64,000 nucleotides of DNA. Origin: Heligmosomoides polygyrus polygyrus (Eukaryota > Nematoda > Chromadorea > Rhabditida > Heligmosomidae). Location of the stretch: NCBI GenBank assembly GCA_947396885.1, contig OX377206.1:22625114-22689113 (forward strand), written 5' to 3'. The notes beneath the pieces were generated by a model. That model made no database searches and was not told where the DNA came from. It saw only the letters and a list, made by a program, of their open reading frames with translations. Shown in pieces: positions 1-12,075 of this stretch. Each line of letters begins with the position of its first letter. Position 1 is the first letter of the stretch. The position numbers and the translations under genes are program-made.

Positions 1-1502
1 ATTTGAAGGCTTCCACCACTGGAAGAGAGATGTGGATCGTGTCTGACTTCTACATAGACACTGTTGTAAAGTGAAATGAAGCGATCCGTAGATCCAATAC
101 CTAACTTTCACTCCAGGAAAAGTTCTGGTGATAGCCTGTGGATGGAGTACTTCGCGGAAAGGGGTTCGAAGTGACGAACCCATCGCTTGCTTTAGAGCGC
201 CAGGATGACCACAGCATGATTCACTCATTCCATAGGCAGGCGATAAACCAGCCCTTTCCATATCAATCATCCAACTAGTTTTGGTTATCTTGGGGTCTGT
301 TCATAGTCTACGACGAGGGCGACATAAGCGATTGATTCGCCCGCACAATGGTCAGCGACAGATCGGCAAACAGCGATAGCTATGCTTTTCCCGGAAGACC
401 AAGAACAGACCCTTAAATCGACTCCCGCAAGTGTTACTAGCTACTAAATACCACCCTAACTTTACGAGGGAGGGAACACTGTGCTGGTCTCTTGTTTCAG
501 AGCTCTCAAGCACATGACATTGTGGAGGAAGTTAACGTTCAAATAGCAAGGAAAAACCCGGTAATTATGTACATCCTCCACAATGAATGATTATTGTTCG
601 TTGCCTGCGAACAGAAGTTTCGTTTGTTCTGCAACAATCGTGATTGATCACTGCTGGGAAGCTAGTACATAGCGTAGGAGTATGAACAATGAACTAAACC
701 GATCACACGCCTAAACCTACCAATATTTGCATTTGTGTAGCTTCAAAGAAAAATTTGATTTCCCCAAATTCACGGCAAGCTAGATGGGCAGGGAAGATGC
801 GCCCTTTGAGGCATTCTAGGAAATACATTGCTTAGTGATATAAGTGGTTTCTATATGACGAAAGCTCCGCCTTTCCTTTTTCAGCTAGTATAGCTTTCTT
901 GGCAATAATGCACTTACGACTAAAGCAGCAAGGCAACGTGTGACCCAGAAATTCTCCGAAGACCACCCTCGCCTCAAATGCTATAAGTTTTCCAGATTTT
1001 GACGCCCATTCATGCGCTTTTTAGAGAGAACGTGTATGCGAACAACGCATAATTTGTTGTGGGCATGTAGACAGATATGATATGCTTCTATGAACGGCTG
1101 AAAGTTGAGCTCTTGAATCCAAGAAGTAATAGAAAACAACAGAGCTTGAGACAAACAGCAGAAGGTGGTCCGAACACAGGTGTGACCAGTTTTTAAGATT
1201 TCAGCGCAAAGTGACTATTAAAAATGAGACTTATGTTATCTTTACCAACCAAATCTAAAACAACTGCGAAGGACGTCATTGGAAGAAACCTATGCCACCA
1301 GAATGGGAAAGGACTGAGGGCGACTCTAAGAATCGGTAGATCTGTTTCTAAGTAGGTATATACGTGCAGTTTGTACCTGCATAGGATTTCCGCTGGAGGA
1401 AATTTTTTTTGAGGCCTGTCTTCCAGAGGTAAAGTCATCTAGATAACGACTCCGCAGGATCACATTTCGTGAACCCTAATGCGAACACGATGGAAGCTGG
1501 AC
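1..1502. other. No recognisable feature
   Basis: Mixed-composition intergenic sequence. I saw no long reading frame, no clear repeat shared with the rest of the window and no convincing exon with splice sites. Confidence 0.5.
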
Positions 1503-2899
1503 TTACAAGGGAATTGTCTGAACGGTACGCCGGAACGGCAAGAACGAGTACCATAGGGAGAATCCCCGTCTTCCAAATAGTAACAGAACATGTTTTGTTT
1601 TTGCCGAATCCTCGGGGCAAACGAGTAGGAGGGTGTAATGGCTAAGGGTCCACAGAGCGAGCTCTTCACGGCAGCGCAAGATCCCGGCGTCGTGGTCTGG
1701 GTGGCGCAGCGGTAGGGGTACGCCTCGTATTCGCGAGGTCTAGGGTTCGGTTGCCATGCTACGTCGCTTTTTTGCACTTCGTACCATAGTATCGGATTTC
1801 CATAGAGAGTTCCATATCTGAACTTGTATTTAGCTTCACAGTTCCTCCCCAGTGGTACTCCTCTGCAGCCCAAGCCTGGAATCGCGATACAGTCCACTTT
1901 CCCCAGTTCTCAAACTTGTACAGGATAACAATTCTAGTATATCCAGATATTTTCCTCCAAAACGATCTGTCCTCCCGAAGACGTGATAGTGCCTTCACTG
2001 GTTACTTGTTCCTCTTCTTCCACTACCTCCAACTTCTCCACTTCGTCGATTTCCAGCAGTCGCAGTTCGAAATCCTGCAGGATGCCTGCTATCCTTTCCG
2101 CCAGTTTCACTTCGTCTCTCGAAGGGAGAGAATCCAGTGGAGATCCGCACTTCAGTGTCAGTAGGTGTATGACCACTCGAGGGTTAGCCAACATTGTAGA
2201 GTCAGTGTTGGCGGCAGCAGCGTGTTATAGCGTGTTAGCGCGACTTTGTAAGCATAACAGAGGCGGGAATATTGATCGAGGTGGTAGGTCAAGTTGAAGA
2301 TCATGTGGTCCCCTCCTACACTGTACACTGGTGGCACTCACCTCACCGACACTAATAAATTGTATTTGAAGCATTTTTCTGGCATTCTGCCGCTGTTGTT
2401 GTTCCTGTGCCAAAATTTCTTACATTGACAATGAGAACAATTTATTGGAGTAAAAGTTTCATACAAAATCGCATTTGGCATATTGCGGACATTGTTGCTG
2501 AATTACGAGATGTCGACAAATAATAAGTAATAAAAACATCTTACCGTAGCAAATTCCAAAAACAAGTTCAGATATGGAAATCTCGATATAGATATAGATA
2601 TGGAAATCCGACACTATTTGTAAAAGTGCAAAAACACGTCGTAGCATGGAACCGAGCCCTAGACCTCACGGACTTGAGGCGTGCCTTCTACCACTGCGCC
2701 ACCCAGACCACGACGCCGGGATCTTGCGCTGCCGTGAAGAGCTCGCTCTGCGGACCCTTAACCATTACACCCTCGTACTCGTTTGCCTCAAGGATTCGGC
2801 AAAAACAAAACATGTCCCGTTACTATTTGGTGACGGGGATTCTCCCTATAGTACTCATTCTTGCCGTTCCGGCGTACCGTTCAGACAGTTCCTTGTTAG
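1503..2899 (-). mobile_element. Inverted-repeat element A (tRNA-like arms, short acidic ORF)
   Basis: Two arms of about 270-310 bp face each other at 1503-1815 and 2626-2899. Outer ends read TTACAAGGGAATTGTC on the left and, reverse-complemented, CTAACAAGGAACTGTC on the right. Each arm carries a tRNA-like block: left A-box TGGCGCAGCGG at 1702-1712 and B-box GGTTCGGTTGCC at 1744-1755; right arm A-box at 2691-2701 and B-box at 2648-2659 on the minus strand. The roughly 810 bp between the arms hold a minus-strand reading frame (1934-2194). The interior and arms match element D (48475-49891) in inverted orientation. I saw no clear target-site duplication. The architecture suggests an internally deleted, non-autonomous DNA element; the superfamily is not identified. 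A pair of SINEs inserted head to head is less likely because three other loci share the layout. Confidence 0.7.
1934..2194 (-). CDS. Short acidic protein of element A, unknown function
   Basis: An 86-residue frame begins MLANPRVVIHLLTLK at an ATG that lies just after CTGACTCTACA. Residues about 5-45 carry the module shared by elements A-D: RVV, a hydrophobic LL stretch, a PSRDE-like segment and then KLAERIAGILQD. An acidic run (EIDEVEKLEVVEEEEQ) follows. The closest relative in the window is the frame in element D (49181-49450), nearly identical over its first 60 residues. After the stop, other frames still read VILYKFENWGKW, so the protein was probably once longer. I do not recognise the family. 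It may be the N-terminal remnant of a transposase or an accessory protein of the element. Confidence 0.4.
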   Translation of the reverse strand: MLANPRVVIHLLTLKCGSPLDSLPSRDEVKLAERIAGILQDFELRLLEIDEVEKLEVVEEEEQVTSEGTITSSGGQIVLEENIWIY

Positions 2900-5800
2900 G
2901 AATTCAATAGCCGTTATATTCCAAATATCCATTCCCTATCCAAACTCCTAATATCTCTTCGATATTTTGCTTATGAAAATATTTTCAACAGCTCTAGTGG
3001 TCGCGACCGTCTTAAAATGGACATCTTACAGGCAGAAATGCTCTGTCTATAATTTCAAGTGCTAGATGAGCCTCTGCTGCGGAGAACTAGTGCTAACAGC
3101 TTATCCCACCAAGATTGTGTAGAAATCTACAATCTACGAACTTTTCAATACTTGCGCCAAATTTTGAAACACTTATGACTCATCCTACTTTTAGTGCATT
3201 ACAAGTTTGAATGCAGTAAGTATTACAGTAGATTTAATCAGGGAAGGGCCTAAGGCGTATGTCTGGCAACCCCTTGTAAACATCGGATATACGAGGAAAG
3301 CAGCAAAAATATTGTAGCCCAAAGAATTTTACACCTGACGGCAACCTTGGAGAGGTATTTGCGATTTCTCTGCATGTTCAATGTTTGGAAGGTACATATG
3401 TATTGTTTTGCGCGAGTGGGTGATTCACGGTGAAGTTTCAGGACTCCTAACTCGAAGGGTTCAAGGACCCTGTGAAAATGGTACATGCTTTTCTATTACT
3501 TGAAGGCCGGAGATTTTCACAGATGTGTTATCATCGTCCAGACATACGTACCGTTTCCTCGTGAGTTAGTAGATATGGGATGCCACAGCATTATCTACAC
3601 GTATTGTTATTAGTATCGATACCTAATCGACTGCTCCTCTCGTACGTGGTTCAGCACTATTTTAGGAAGTTGATGACGGCTCCTCATTTTTTGAAACGGT
3701 TGTTCAATCGTTTAAAATGTGCCGATCAACTGGAGCTAAAAAGCAAAGTTTTCCAAGGCTTCTAGTCTTAGCATTTGGTATTGAAGTTTACGGCATTGTA
3801 ATGGTGTAGTGTTGGATTTAGCAATGAGGCCTCCAGCACACGAGTGTTAAATTTCCGTTCTGTAGAAGCTGTTACGTCATTTCTACTTCGTGCCTGTGTG
3901 ATCAAACAACTTGAGATCTTCGGTTTTACTGAGACCGAGTGTTTCCGGAAAATGCGGAAAGCTGACTCTATTGTTAAACCTTTAATTTTTGTATAAACGA
4001 TGTACGTGATAATTTTGATTGTGTTTGTTGCCAGGTACAAATCCAAAGATTCTTTTTTTACATCCAGAAACCGGCAAAACATGCTTTTTTGTATGACCTG
4101 TCCATGCCGCCACCACAAGGGGAATGAGAGCAATGTAATAAGGAACAGAGCTTTGTGAAAAAAGCAACAAACGGTAGAAAGATAAGTCGGAGAGAAGACG
4201 TTTGAGGAAGTATGACATCAGTGGCAAGAGAAGGGACGCTAAAAAAAGATTGAGAGAGTGAGGGAACAACGGAAGAGAAATTGCAGGTTAAATGAAGATT
4301 GGAAAAAGAGTTGCAAATAGCTCGTTTTAGAGCAGCTACGAAAAAAATTGAGAAATGGGTGACAAAGCAAGGAACGTGAGATAAGGAAGATTTGGAAGCA
4401 GCTGGAGAAAACTCGGACTTGAGGGGTGGTGGTCTTAAATAATCTCAACCATTTATGGAATTATTTTTACAAAAACAGAATTGTTTTATAGCAGCTCTCA
4501 AGTGAAAGCTAAAAAAAGATTCTCTTCTGAATTAGAAGCCGATACAAGTGGATAAGTGCCACAAGCTAATAAGAAAGACACTTAACTTAATTTTTTCTTA
4601 ATTTTGGTCCTCTTCCCCTTTTACTCCTCTATTTCTTCCTTGTAGTTGTCCTAGTTCCGTTATATAAGTTCAATTCTCTCATATACTACGCTTGTGTTCG
4701 CGAATTTTCATATTTTTGAAGTGCTTTTTGAGGCACACTATGATTCGTGTTATAGGTTCGACAAGATCGCAGCCAAGGAGGGATACTACGAAACACTCAG
4801 ATACGTTTGTCCTTCACACATTCGTAAGAGCTTCCCTTCTTACTGAGCAGTTCCGGAGAAGCTCTTACGTTCTTTGTTTTATTTCCTTACATCCGTATAA
4901 GGGTAGGAACGAAACGGATGTAGGAATTCTTGTTTCCTTTTGTCCTTAACTTAATTGAAGTAGAGACACCATAGAGTGCTTCGCAGGGATACACGAGAGA
5001 TTGTGCTGGCTGACAACCAGCCACTGACTGCCATATGTTCACGTAGCAACAAACATACCCACGTCGTTCACCTGAACCTGTACCCTGGTTTTAATCAAGA
5101 ATTGGTTTATTGGGAGTAGGTAGACCTAGCAACTTTGCGGATGAGATGCAGCTCAAAAGCGTGCTTCGCAGCGAAGCGTCAGGTCTATAAGTTCTATAGG
5201 TTTGATGTGATTCCTGGATACGACCTTGAAGAACGAGCGTGCTCAACAGCCTGTCGTGTAGGAAGAAGGCAAAGAAAAATTCGTACAAATTCGCTCTTCC
5301 TGCAAAAAGAACCACACAGGTTATTTTAAACTTCTGCTCTGCAAAGTATCTTCTACAATCTTACAGAGCATGGAGAGTAGACACTATGTTTAGGCGCTCA
5401 GAAGCTTCGTCGAATTCTGCGCATCAATTCTACATTTAGAACACAAAAGTGGCACTAGAAACTCTAGACAGTATCCCTACAGCTTTTAAGAGCTTGTTTT
5501 CACTAAGCACTTACACAGTGCTCTTCTATGGAAGGGTTCAGGACCAATGAACCATGATGTAGAAATGAAAACTAAGGCTGTGGTGTTTTTCGCATCTTCG
5601 TCCGGCAGGTTTATTACGTTATAATTATGCAGAGTCGATTCAAAAATCCACCCTAACAGAGATTCAAAAAGCAAAGCGCTTCATTTCGTGGTCTTAGAAC
5701 GAACCTTCTGTCATGGATTTTGTACGAATTTTAGCGCCATGCAGAATCTGATGTTGATAAGAATCGAGCAAAAATTGCCAATGGAAATTAAGATATGCCT

Positions 5801-8800
5801 AGGACGAGAACATAAATACCCTCGCCTGTTTCAAGATACTTTTCAGTGATTGATATAGACGTACGGTATAATCCAGATGTAGTTCAACAAATATATTATA
5901 TTAGAATTATAATAATAGTAAGTCCCAAAAATCACTTTAGCCGGCTTTAGGCAGTAGTTTAGCTTCTCTTTAACCAGCGCATTGTTTCTTGTCAGTTACG
6001 TCATCAATTATTTGAAAGCATAAGGAATAGGTCAGAGAGTAATTACATAACTTGATCGTCTCCTCCCGAAAGTGGGCAATGAAAAGAGTTACTCTTCATG
6101 GTGACTCTGGGCACGAAAGTTCACCCTCTAAATATTCAAAAGGCAAAAAAAGTGTTGCATAATTCCTAGAAGCTGTTCCTCGGTGTCTGCCAAAGTTCAG
6201 TTTTTCAATTATTCATTCACTTCGAACTTCTCTTCCTTTTGACTTTTTTAATGTGAACAACTCTTTTGGAATTATGCAGCACATGTGAGAGACTGTTTTA
6301 ACATTTTAGGTGCTTGAAGGCCTGCCTTTAGTTGTACAGTGTCTAGTACCAACGACTAAAAATCCTAGTTAACTAGTAGCAAGATTAAGGCGCAGAAAAT
6401 GTTGTAATTGTTGGGCATGTGCTGCTTCTCTTCAATTCAAAGTTTACCACCGAACAATTGCAAACGTTTGTCTCTTGCTTGAATTTTACCTGACTTATGG
6501 TTTACTACGTATAGCTTAAGATTCATTTTAGTATTTATCCGCTCACATTTTCCATCTTTTCCCACTCCTTCTTCAATCTTATTTCTATTTTGTTTTGTGG
6601 ACATCGTTTAAAATTGGGTTACAACGTTTTCCTCGTCTTCACAGAGGAGTCACGGGAGTACTAGAATAGGAGCACAACAGGAACATTCATTTGAAGACAA
6701 AAGGCGAAAACGAACCTTTCTGTCTCCTTTCTATTGGCATCTTATTCTCTATTCCTTCTGTATAAAATTCTAGTTAATATCTTGTTCTACAATTATTTAT
6801 ATACTGTGAAATTTGTTAACTGACCCTTAGAAGTTTCATTGTGTTGCCGTGAATTTTTAATACAATAAGGAGAAGTACGCATAAATGTAAGCTCAAAAGT
6901 GAATTCCTTTTCCTCTTACAACAAGGATGCCGTAATAGCAAATGCCTCTATTCAAGCATTAGTAATAGTCTCTATGCAAACTTGTACGAAATGTGGTTCA
7001 AAACCCATCCGCGAAATCACATCGAAATTGCAATGGTGACCTACATCGCGTGAAAGGATAACAAAATGAACCCTTAGGTCATGTATAGAGGTTGAACAAA
7101 GTCAGCGAAGCCGTTCTTAGCGAATGGAAAAAGTTTGATGGAGAAATTGTTCGGAAAAATTCCACTAGACGCTAGCAGGCGAAGAGACTGCGATAAAGAA
7201 CCGACGAAAACGGCGGGTAGGATTGAGTTTCATACTCGAGGAACTTCAACTTTTGCAGAGCATTTATGCGTGACACGCTGTAAAGTGAGATTCCTGATGA
7301 GAAACGGAAAACATTTCATTTTGGTGAAGATATTATCTATCATATTCAGCCAACTAATGAATAATTCTCAGAAGAATTGATTTTCGTTTTAAGATGACCA
7401 GTTTTTTCCAAGATATCCCACTGAAGATCAGGTCATTATTTATTTTTAAACAGAGGTGCAACTTTATATGCGGTGTAAGGTTGTCTAGGAGCTAATGTGT
7501 GAATCTGGTGAAATCTAAGACGTCGACGTATGAAGAGTGATAGAGAGTGGTGTTAAAAAGAAACGAAACAGAAGGCCCTAACCGCAGAATGGGTTAGACG
7601 AGGAAAAGTCCATCAAGATGATCTCATCATTCTGATGAAACGGATCGGATATCATAGATGCAGTGCCAGTTCTCTTCCGATTCTGCTCGCACTTCTTGCA
7701 GATATTCAGTTTCAAGTGCGAACCACCAACTGGTAAAGTCAAAAAAATGCCCTCGGGTCGGCACGAACCTGCACAGCAGACGAGCGAAGTCGGACATCTT
7801 TACCTACCTGTTCTGTTGAAGGTCCGTATCAATTGCAATGCGACAAGAATAAAAAGGGCGAAAAAAGCAAGTTGCATGTCTTGCCTTGATTCAGGAGATA
7901 GAGAAGCTCCAGCGTTTCTTCTTGTGACAACGGATAGTACTTATGACGACTCTGCCGCGTGCTGGACTGCTTTGATCGTGACGCGAGGAGTGGAGCCTGA
8001 GAGACGGTAACCGTTACTGGCAAGCACTGCCATTATAGCAAAATCTACTTCTTTCCTAGAACCTCTTTCATTTGGTTCCGTAACAACAATAACATCACAT
8101 AGGCAAATAAGCGGAATTCAGCATCGTTGATCGCCACAATGCTCAAATCCGGCCATTCTTAATAGCGTTTAAAGTGCAGCGAGAGCGGTTTAACTTTTTA
8201 ATGATTCTCCTGAGACCTCTCGAAGACACCATATTATTTATGAGCCGTGCTCTTTTTATGAGCGACCTTGAAGCTGTTCCATTCCTGGAATAGCGGGTGT
8301 CCTTAAGTACATCGCATTAACCTGATATCCGCTTCATATGCTTTATAAACAAGCTCGTTAGCCCTCGCAGGTCTGATTTCCTGCCTCGAAACTCTCTGGA
8401 GAGGAATTCCATTTCATGCCAGGAAATCCTCCAGTAGACGGAAGCGAAGCGTAGTCTTGAAGAGCGTTGCATATGGGGGCTTACATCACTATGATAGTTC
8501 ACGCACAGGATATCGAAGTGAAATTATCTCTTTAACTTTTATTTCACGTTTGGTTTTCATAGCGATGCAGGAAGCAAACGGCTATATAATAACGGCATAA
8601 CTAAACCTTGATATGTAAACAAACGATAAAGATCGACGTTAATCAGTCACTGTTTTGGGATCGTGATGCCGTCTACTTCTACATGATACACAATTTTCAC
8701 GACACACTGGATATCTTTCAGATCAATCCAAATCAAAACGATTTTCTTCCAATTTAAAATGATGACTCTCTAAGGCGGTTATAATAACCATTTTATTCAG

Positions 8801-9596
8801 GGAAAATTTAGGATGACTTTCTTTGAAATTTCTAAATTTACCTGTCCCAATAAGTAAACAATCTGATAAAAAGTTCATAAAATTTTAAGTTTTTGAGGAA
8901 AAATTGTGGGTCAAAATTTGTTGTAGAGCACAAAAGGACAACAGTTTTTTAACGTGCTGAAGAAAGCAATCTCAATGACAAGCACTCCATCAGGTCTTCG
9001 CGATTTTTTTAAATACAGTGTAATGTAAGAAGAAAGTGTAAAGGTTGCTTACTAGGAACAGGGATGTAAAGATATGTGTGATTTTTATGACTGTTTTTGT
9101 GATACCGTTTATATCTATGATATTCAACACTAACAAAAGATTTTTATCAATAAAATAAAAATCAGCGCGATATAGTCAAGTTCATGGCGCGATCCCTTTT
9201 TAATACACTAAAGTCATTAAAATTTATTGCAATACCTTCTTGTAAAATTAAAAACACAAACAGTTTCAAAGTGTTTGCTTAACTATTGGATTGGGTTAAT
9301 TTTAAAATTTCAGGGAAAGTCATACTAAATTTTCTTTGAGCAAAAAATTGTTTTAACCGTCTTAGATAGTAGCTCTTTTAATGTAGAGAAAACTTGTTTT
9401 AATTAGTTATTTATTAAATTATTAAATTAAAAGCTTGGTTTTATTTCATAACGTCAGGCTTGCTTAGAAGAGTGTCCAATTTGATCAGAAAATTGTCCAT
9501 TTGTTGTGTGAATGGAATATCATTTGAGCCATGTGAATCCGTAGTTGGGTTGGACGTAGACCATCCGATAAGTCAGTGTTTTCTCCCAACTGTGGA
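2900..9596. other. Long stretch without recognised genes
   Basis: No convincing exon, RNA gene or known transposon was found. Points visible by eye: the plus strand is strongly purine-rich around 4139-4430, and 8700-9480 is AT-rich with short motifs that recur near 59.1-59.85 kb (for example CCCAATAAGTAAACA and TTGCTTAGAAGAGTGT). These suggest an old dispersed repeat. Several frames of 60-115 residues exist, but none has a recognisable domain. Confidence 0.4.
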
Positions 9597-9700
9597 AGCG
9601 TGGTAGGACCTGATGGGGTTGGAGCGCTTGTTCGTCCTGGGCGGGACACGAACCAAGAAACTCTCTTTTCGAGGTGCCGAAATCGTTACCACACAACCAT
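9597..9700 (-). repeat. Decayed fragment of the ATCCTTT-tailed SINE
   Basis: The stretch around 9620-9670 reads like the SINE body: a TTGGAGCGCTTGTTCG segment is followed by CCTGGGCGGG and a CGAACCAAGAAACT segment. Intact copies show GGAAGGCTTGGTTGG, CCTGGGCGGG and CGAACCAGGAACCT in the same order. No tail or tRNA head is left. This is an old copy or a chance partial match. Confidence 0.4.
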
Positions 9701-9751
9701 CCACACAAGCAGCTGTTCAAATTTAACCAACTTATTATATCTGTCCAAATA

Positions 9752-10256
9752 CAGGGTGTCTCAAAAAATTGCATACACTGTTTGAAAGGTGATAACTTTG
9801 CTTACAGTTATGGCACTGAAGAAGTTAAACGCTCGTATGAAAGCTTAAGAAAACAGAACCTTTAATACATAAGAGCATTATGGAATGCACCATGCACTCG
9901 TCTGAAATGTTGCGTTTCACACTCGATTGATTGTGCTTCGCTTGAATACCTGTTACAATTTCTTCACAAAGTAGCCATATCGATTGATATGTGCTTCTTT
10001 TAAGGCTTTGAACTCAAAAACACATTACGTCTTGCGAAAAGTGCAGGGTATCATAAAAATGCAGGTCCTGTTTGAAAGGTTCTAACATTGCTGCTAATGA
10101 AGCTTTTGGAGCTGTTTGAGACTCATATGGAAGGGCAACCAAAATTCTGTGACGTGCAAATGGTCAAGATCGCGTCATGCCCCCGTCTGAAGCCTTACAT
10201 TTCCCGCTCGATTGATTGTGTATGGGCTGAATACTTGCTTCATTCTTGTAACTACT
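9752..10256 (+). repeat. Tandem duplicated unit with CAGGGT start
   Basis: Two diverged copies of a roughly 215-bp unit start at 9752 (CAGGGTGTCTCAAAAAATTG) and 10044 (CAGGGTATCATAAAAATGCA), about 292 bp apart. Both continue with CTGTTTGAAAGGT, then a segment ending CGATTGATTGTG, then GAATACYTG. CAGGGT following TA or similar is a common start for Tc1/mariner terminal repeats, but no partner in inverted orientation or transposase was seen. A third short piece (GCATACACTGTTTGAG) lies near 50157. Confidence 0.45.
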
Positions 10257-11699
10257 AGACCAGATTAACCTGTGCTGTGGTTCATTTAACGTTTTCCTTC
10301 GCCCGGTAACTGCAGTTATACCGATTAGCCTCTTCATTCGGCTTGAATTTGGAGCCACACTCTGCAGAATTCGTCTTGGAAAATGGGACTCCCGCTCACA
10401 TTTAAATTGCGCAATCAACAAACTCGCCCGTCACATGTCATTCACATGATTGTCAAGTTCTACACGCTAAAATATCTATCGTTCTATTCGTTCATTCTAT
10501 CGCACTGACTACGGAAGACAGTTGCGCGTTCAACTACCTTTTCAACGTAGCAGCAGAAGGCATGCCGCGATCCATATTTTGAGATGGTTAGCACCGATTT
10601 TTAGATTTTACCAACACCATTGTCGCTATACTTTTAAACAAATTACTTTTAGTTGAAACGAGCACTGTATGTTTTGAAATGAGCATCTCTTCACGGAATT
10701 CAAAAGAAAATTGACTACTTTCGTTCCGATCAAATACTGTTATAAAATGCTATTTAAAATAATAACAAATAAGCAACAGAATATTCAAAATTTTAAAACT
10801 TCTCTCTGATCTATAAGATGCCTTTTTTCAACAGCAAATTGGTATGTATGCAAAAATTAAGCCTTTTGAGATTTGAACAATCATTACATGTAGGCGTCAA
10901 TCAAAAGAACACCGTTTTACCTTTTAATGTTTTTATTAAAACACCACACTTTGATTATGGTGTAGCGCAATAGGGTTGTGAAGTAAGCCCAATTTTTGTC
11001 AATCATTCGCACCTATGTAAGAAGCGTTTTGCGCAACGCGCTCGTTCTGTATATGATAAAACTACCGTCTACTTCTGAAGAAGCATGAATAGCTATTCCA
11101 TCTATCAAGGAGGAACACAAGGGCACAAAAATTTATCACAATGATTTACTGGAAGAGCTTTACTTTTGAACAGGGATAACCTTATGAAAAATGGCAAATT
11201 AAGCAACGGCATCAATCAAGTTCTTGAGCAGAGTTAACCTCGAATTGGAAAGAAGTGAGCTAGCCCTCTGAAAAGCTAGGGAGTTGATACATAATTCCCT
11301 TTTCATTTTAGATCACAAAAAAGGGATGGAAAACTATCTAGACCGTTTTCAGTCTCCAATGTTACGTAGCTGCAACTTATCGAATTTGCACTTTCATTTT
11401 AGACTGCATAGGGAAAGAACTTTTACTCCCTCTCATGTTACATCGCTACAGCAACCTGTTATGGAGTACGTAGACAATTCGTTCTTATGTCCGAGGAATG
11501 TATTGAAATGACAAATGGTTGAAAACACTCAACTACACAGGCTTTTTTGAAATTTTATGATAACCGCCGCAGAAATAATGCTCTTGGAAACGGATGTTAA
11601 ATTAAGCTCCGGAAACCGAAAACACATTACGTGTGTCAATATTAATATATTCGCTAAACCAAGATGCAATATAAATCAATTTTATATAGGCTTTTACAA
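10257..11699. other. No recognisable feature
   Basis: AT-rich sequence with several short open frames (the longest about 85 residues). None carries a domain I recognise. Confidence 0.4.
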
Positions 11700-12075
11700 T
11701 TTGATTCGTTGCGATCAAAACTCATACAACAAGCGGGACTCGAACAGGCACCTTCTACTTTCCGGGCAGGATGCAGGCTCCGGCGCTGTTTGATTACACG
11801 TATCATCCGCGATATCCAACTACATACCAAGTAGGACCTGCCTGTGATCATCTGGATGATCCGTCCGCTTATATGAAGAGAAACCGATGATGATGAGGCT
11901 GGAGGCCTTACTAGTGACAATGTTTTGCTGTTTTGTTTGGCCATTGCCGGAGCATATAGCAAATGTTGCGTGCGACTAAGAAGCACCGTGGTGTAAGACG
12001 TAGTATTCCTCTCACAAAGCGAAGGGTGCAGGTTCGAGTCTCGCCCAGCGTGAGGTCTTTGATCCTAAGGAAACA
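11700..12075. repeat. Pair of tRNA-like blocks facing each other
   Basis: A minus-strand tRNA-like block lies at about 11715-11800 (B-box read from the minus strand as TGTTCGAGTCCCG). A plus-strand block lies at about 11985-12050 (A-box-like GTGGTGTAAGACGTAG, B-box GGTTCGAGTCTC). Both end toward a TTTTGATC-type flank. The T-stem of the plus block does not pair fully, so it is not a functional tRNA gene. The left block belongs to the same family as the fold-back at 14015-14205. Confidence 0.4.

Noticed and set aside
7663..8010. 115-residue plus-strand frame as a gene
   Set aside because: It lacks an ATG at its 5' end, a domain and conserved context.
11985..12060. Functional tRNA gene
   Set aside because: A-box and B-box are present, but the T-stem and acceptor stem do not pair; it fits a tRNA-derived repeat.
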